Of a DNA stretch of 29,248 nt, positions 28,660-29,248 are shown one piece after another. Location of the stretch: contig CAPHDI010000014.1 in the NCBI GenBank assembly GCA_948623715.1, forward strand, positions 1 through 29,248, written 5' to 3'. Every line of letters begins with the position of its first letter. The stretch's first letter is position 1. The position numbers were made by a program, and so were the translations under genes. Under the pieces are notes generated by a model. That model saw only the letters and a program-made list of their open reading frames with translations. It was not told the origin of the DNA and did not search any database. The DNA comes from an uncultured Candidatus Saccharibacteria bacterium. Lineage in GTDB: Bacteria > Patescibacteriota > Saccharimonadia > Saccharimonadales > Saccharimonadaceae.

Positions 28660-28668
28660 TGTTATAAT
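28660..28668 (+). promoter_or_regulatory. Extended -10 promoter of leader 2
   Basis: TGT-TATAAT at 28660-28668; the -35 region is poor. The start is predicted at about 28674, where P1 of leader 2 begins, as in leader 1. Confidence 0.7.
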
Positions 28669-28673
28669 TAGTT

Positions 28674-28872
28674 TGTCTTGCACAATTTGTAATGTCAGAA
28701 ATGACATTTGATTCTGTCTATTGAACGGCACCATTTTGGGCGCTCCTCTTTGACAGAATCAAGGGGCTGTGCAAGACACCATCATGGTGTCGTTTTCGTT
28801 TATGAGCCTATACATAAACTTTTGTTTGACGACATCTGTGAGGAAAACCTATCAATCCAAAAGGAGGGCCAG
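28674..28872 (+). promoter_or_regulatory. Structured 5' leader 2, candidate attenuator
   Basis: P1, 11 bp perfect (28674-28684 with 28768-28778). A 7-bp hairpin with GAAA loop (28691-28697 with 28702-28708). P3, 11 bp (28708-28718 with 28752-28762; base 28708 is claimed by both), whose 33-nt loop holds AACGGCACCAT. Terminator at 28775-28796; its GACA is shared with P1. Loop 28724-28734 is complementary to 28784-28794 (11 bp, one G-U). A hairpin right after the terminator (28798-28804 with 28813-28819). Then GTGAGG...CCTATCA and CCAAAAGGAGGGCCA ahead of ATG 28873, nearly the same as in leader 1. Confidence 0.75.
28775..28796 (+). terminator. Intrinsic terminator inside leader 2
   Basis: GACACC-ATCAT-GGTGTC (28775-28791) followed by GTTTTC, about 77 bases before the start codon. 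Confidence 0.7.
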
Positions 28873-29248
28873 ATGCAACAAGGGCTAATATCAAAGTTAT
28901 ACTTTTTGTGGGGTAAAGTAACACATAGTATTCCAATATTACATAAAGAACTCCACAGGAATAGATATTTGCGATATGTGTCTTATAGTATTCCTCTAGC
29001 TTGTACTCTGGCTCTGCTTTTGTCGGTATTTTTGATGGGCGGTAAAGCGTATGCATCTCCGATTACTTGTTTTGATGTTGATGGATATACACACGAGAAC
29101 AGCTATACGCTTACTAATACTACGGAAGGATGTGATTATCGACCGATTCTCACTCAGCCTACGCTCAATACTACCACTCTCACCCCTACTATCTCCATGT
29201 CAATCGATGGGAGTTCTGGACTTAGCGCCTCAGAACAAATCGTGGCAG
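28873..29248 (+). CDS. N-terminal part of a second exported surface protein
   Basis: The frame runs open from ATG 28873 past the window end (125 codons seen). The start has AAAGGAGGG at the same spacing as the gene at 2294. The N-terminus shares 'LRYVSYSIPL' and 'HSIPI' with that gene; bases 28969-28998 are identical to 2348-2377. A hydrophobic segment (about 40-57) and 'GGKAYA' give a likely signal-peptide cleavage near residue 62. The following segment is Thr-rich ('LTQPTLNTTTLTPTISMSID'), like a stalk. Whether FISUMP domains follow cannot be seen. It is the same surface-protein family by leader and signal region. Confidence 0.88.
   Translation, partial: MQQGLISKLYFLWGKVTHSIPILHKELHRNRYLRYVSYSIPLACTLALLLSVFLMGGKAYASPITCFDVDGYTHENSYTLTNTTEGCDYRPILTQPTLNTTTLTPTISMSIDGSSGLSASEQIVA

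Noticed and set aside
28808..29056. 82-codon minus-strand ORF over leader 2 and the second surface gene
   Set aside because: Antisense to a well-supported gene start and without start signals.
1..29248. CRISPR arrays, prophage or insertion sequences
   Set aside because: No regularly spaced direct repeats, cas genes, transposases, integrases or phage structural genes were seen.

Overview
The window looks like a chromosome segment of a small-genome Patescibacteria (CPR) bacterium, most likely Candidatus Saccharibacteria. The case rests on paralogous surface proteins with FISUMP (Fib_succ_major) domains, a very short DNA polymerase III delta-prime subunit, a secreted HNH nuclease, compact overlapping operons, and many genes whose start codon sits 6-8 nt behind a -10 box (apparently leaderless mRNAs). 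UGA is used as a normal stop. The assignment is inferred from gene content; no rRNA is present.

Layout. 1-2300: tail of a truncated gene, a large inverted-repeat element, a C-terminal FISUMP fragment on the minus strand, divergent tRNA-Tyr and tRNA-Thr with interleaved promoters, a small structured RNA gene, a CdiA_C-like nuclease and a YjbR/MmcQ protein. 2294-4480: a 728-residue two-domain FISUMP surface protein behind a long structured leader. 4787-8126 (minus): trpS, an RluA-type pseudouridine synthase, holB and a TPR protein. 8283-10550 (minus): a 755-residue exported protein (cysteine-peptidase-like domain, BspA leucine-rich repeats, Pro-rich linker, three SLH domains) that looks Bacillota-like. 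10824-12005: an unknown two-TM protein. 12224-13574: tRNA-Ala and three small unknown genes. 13597-17699: two Nudix loci (the second a remnant) and a tightly overlapping operon of small-molecule enzymes. 17747-22469: a restriction-modification-like locus with two methyltransferase-like proteins, a 16-residue ORF and a GIY-YIG/helicase protein. 22525-25712: an SDR reductase, a secreted HNH nuclease and a membrane protein. 25790-28631: ychF, a PF06541-type membrane protein and a family 2 glycosyltransferase. 28673-29248: a second copy of the structured leader and the start of another surface protein.

The main discovery candidate is the pair of leaders at about 2065-2293 and 28674-28872. They differ in sequence but share one architecture: an extended -10 promoter, a long P1 helix formed by the RNA 5' end, an intrinsic terminator whose 5' arm overlaps P1, an apical loop (AACGGCACC plus variable bases) complementary to the terminator 3' arm, a hairpin just after the terminator, and the same strong Shine-Dalgarno segment. 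Helix bases differ on both sides between the two copies, so pairing is kept while sequence is not. This fits a transcription-attenuation switch for a surface-protein family; no ligand or factor can be named from sequence.

Other points of interest are a family of nested inverted repeats at promoters or gene ends, a tRNA-Thr with altered T- and D-loops, complementary methyltransferase motif losses in the defence-like locus, and a split between leaderless first genes and Shine-Dalgarno-led internal or surface-protein genes.
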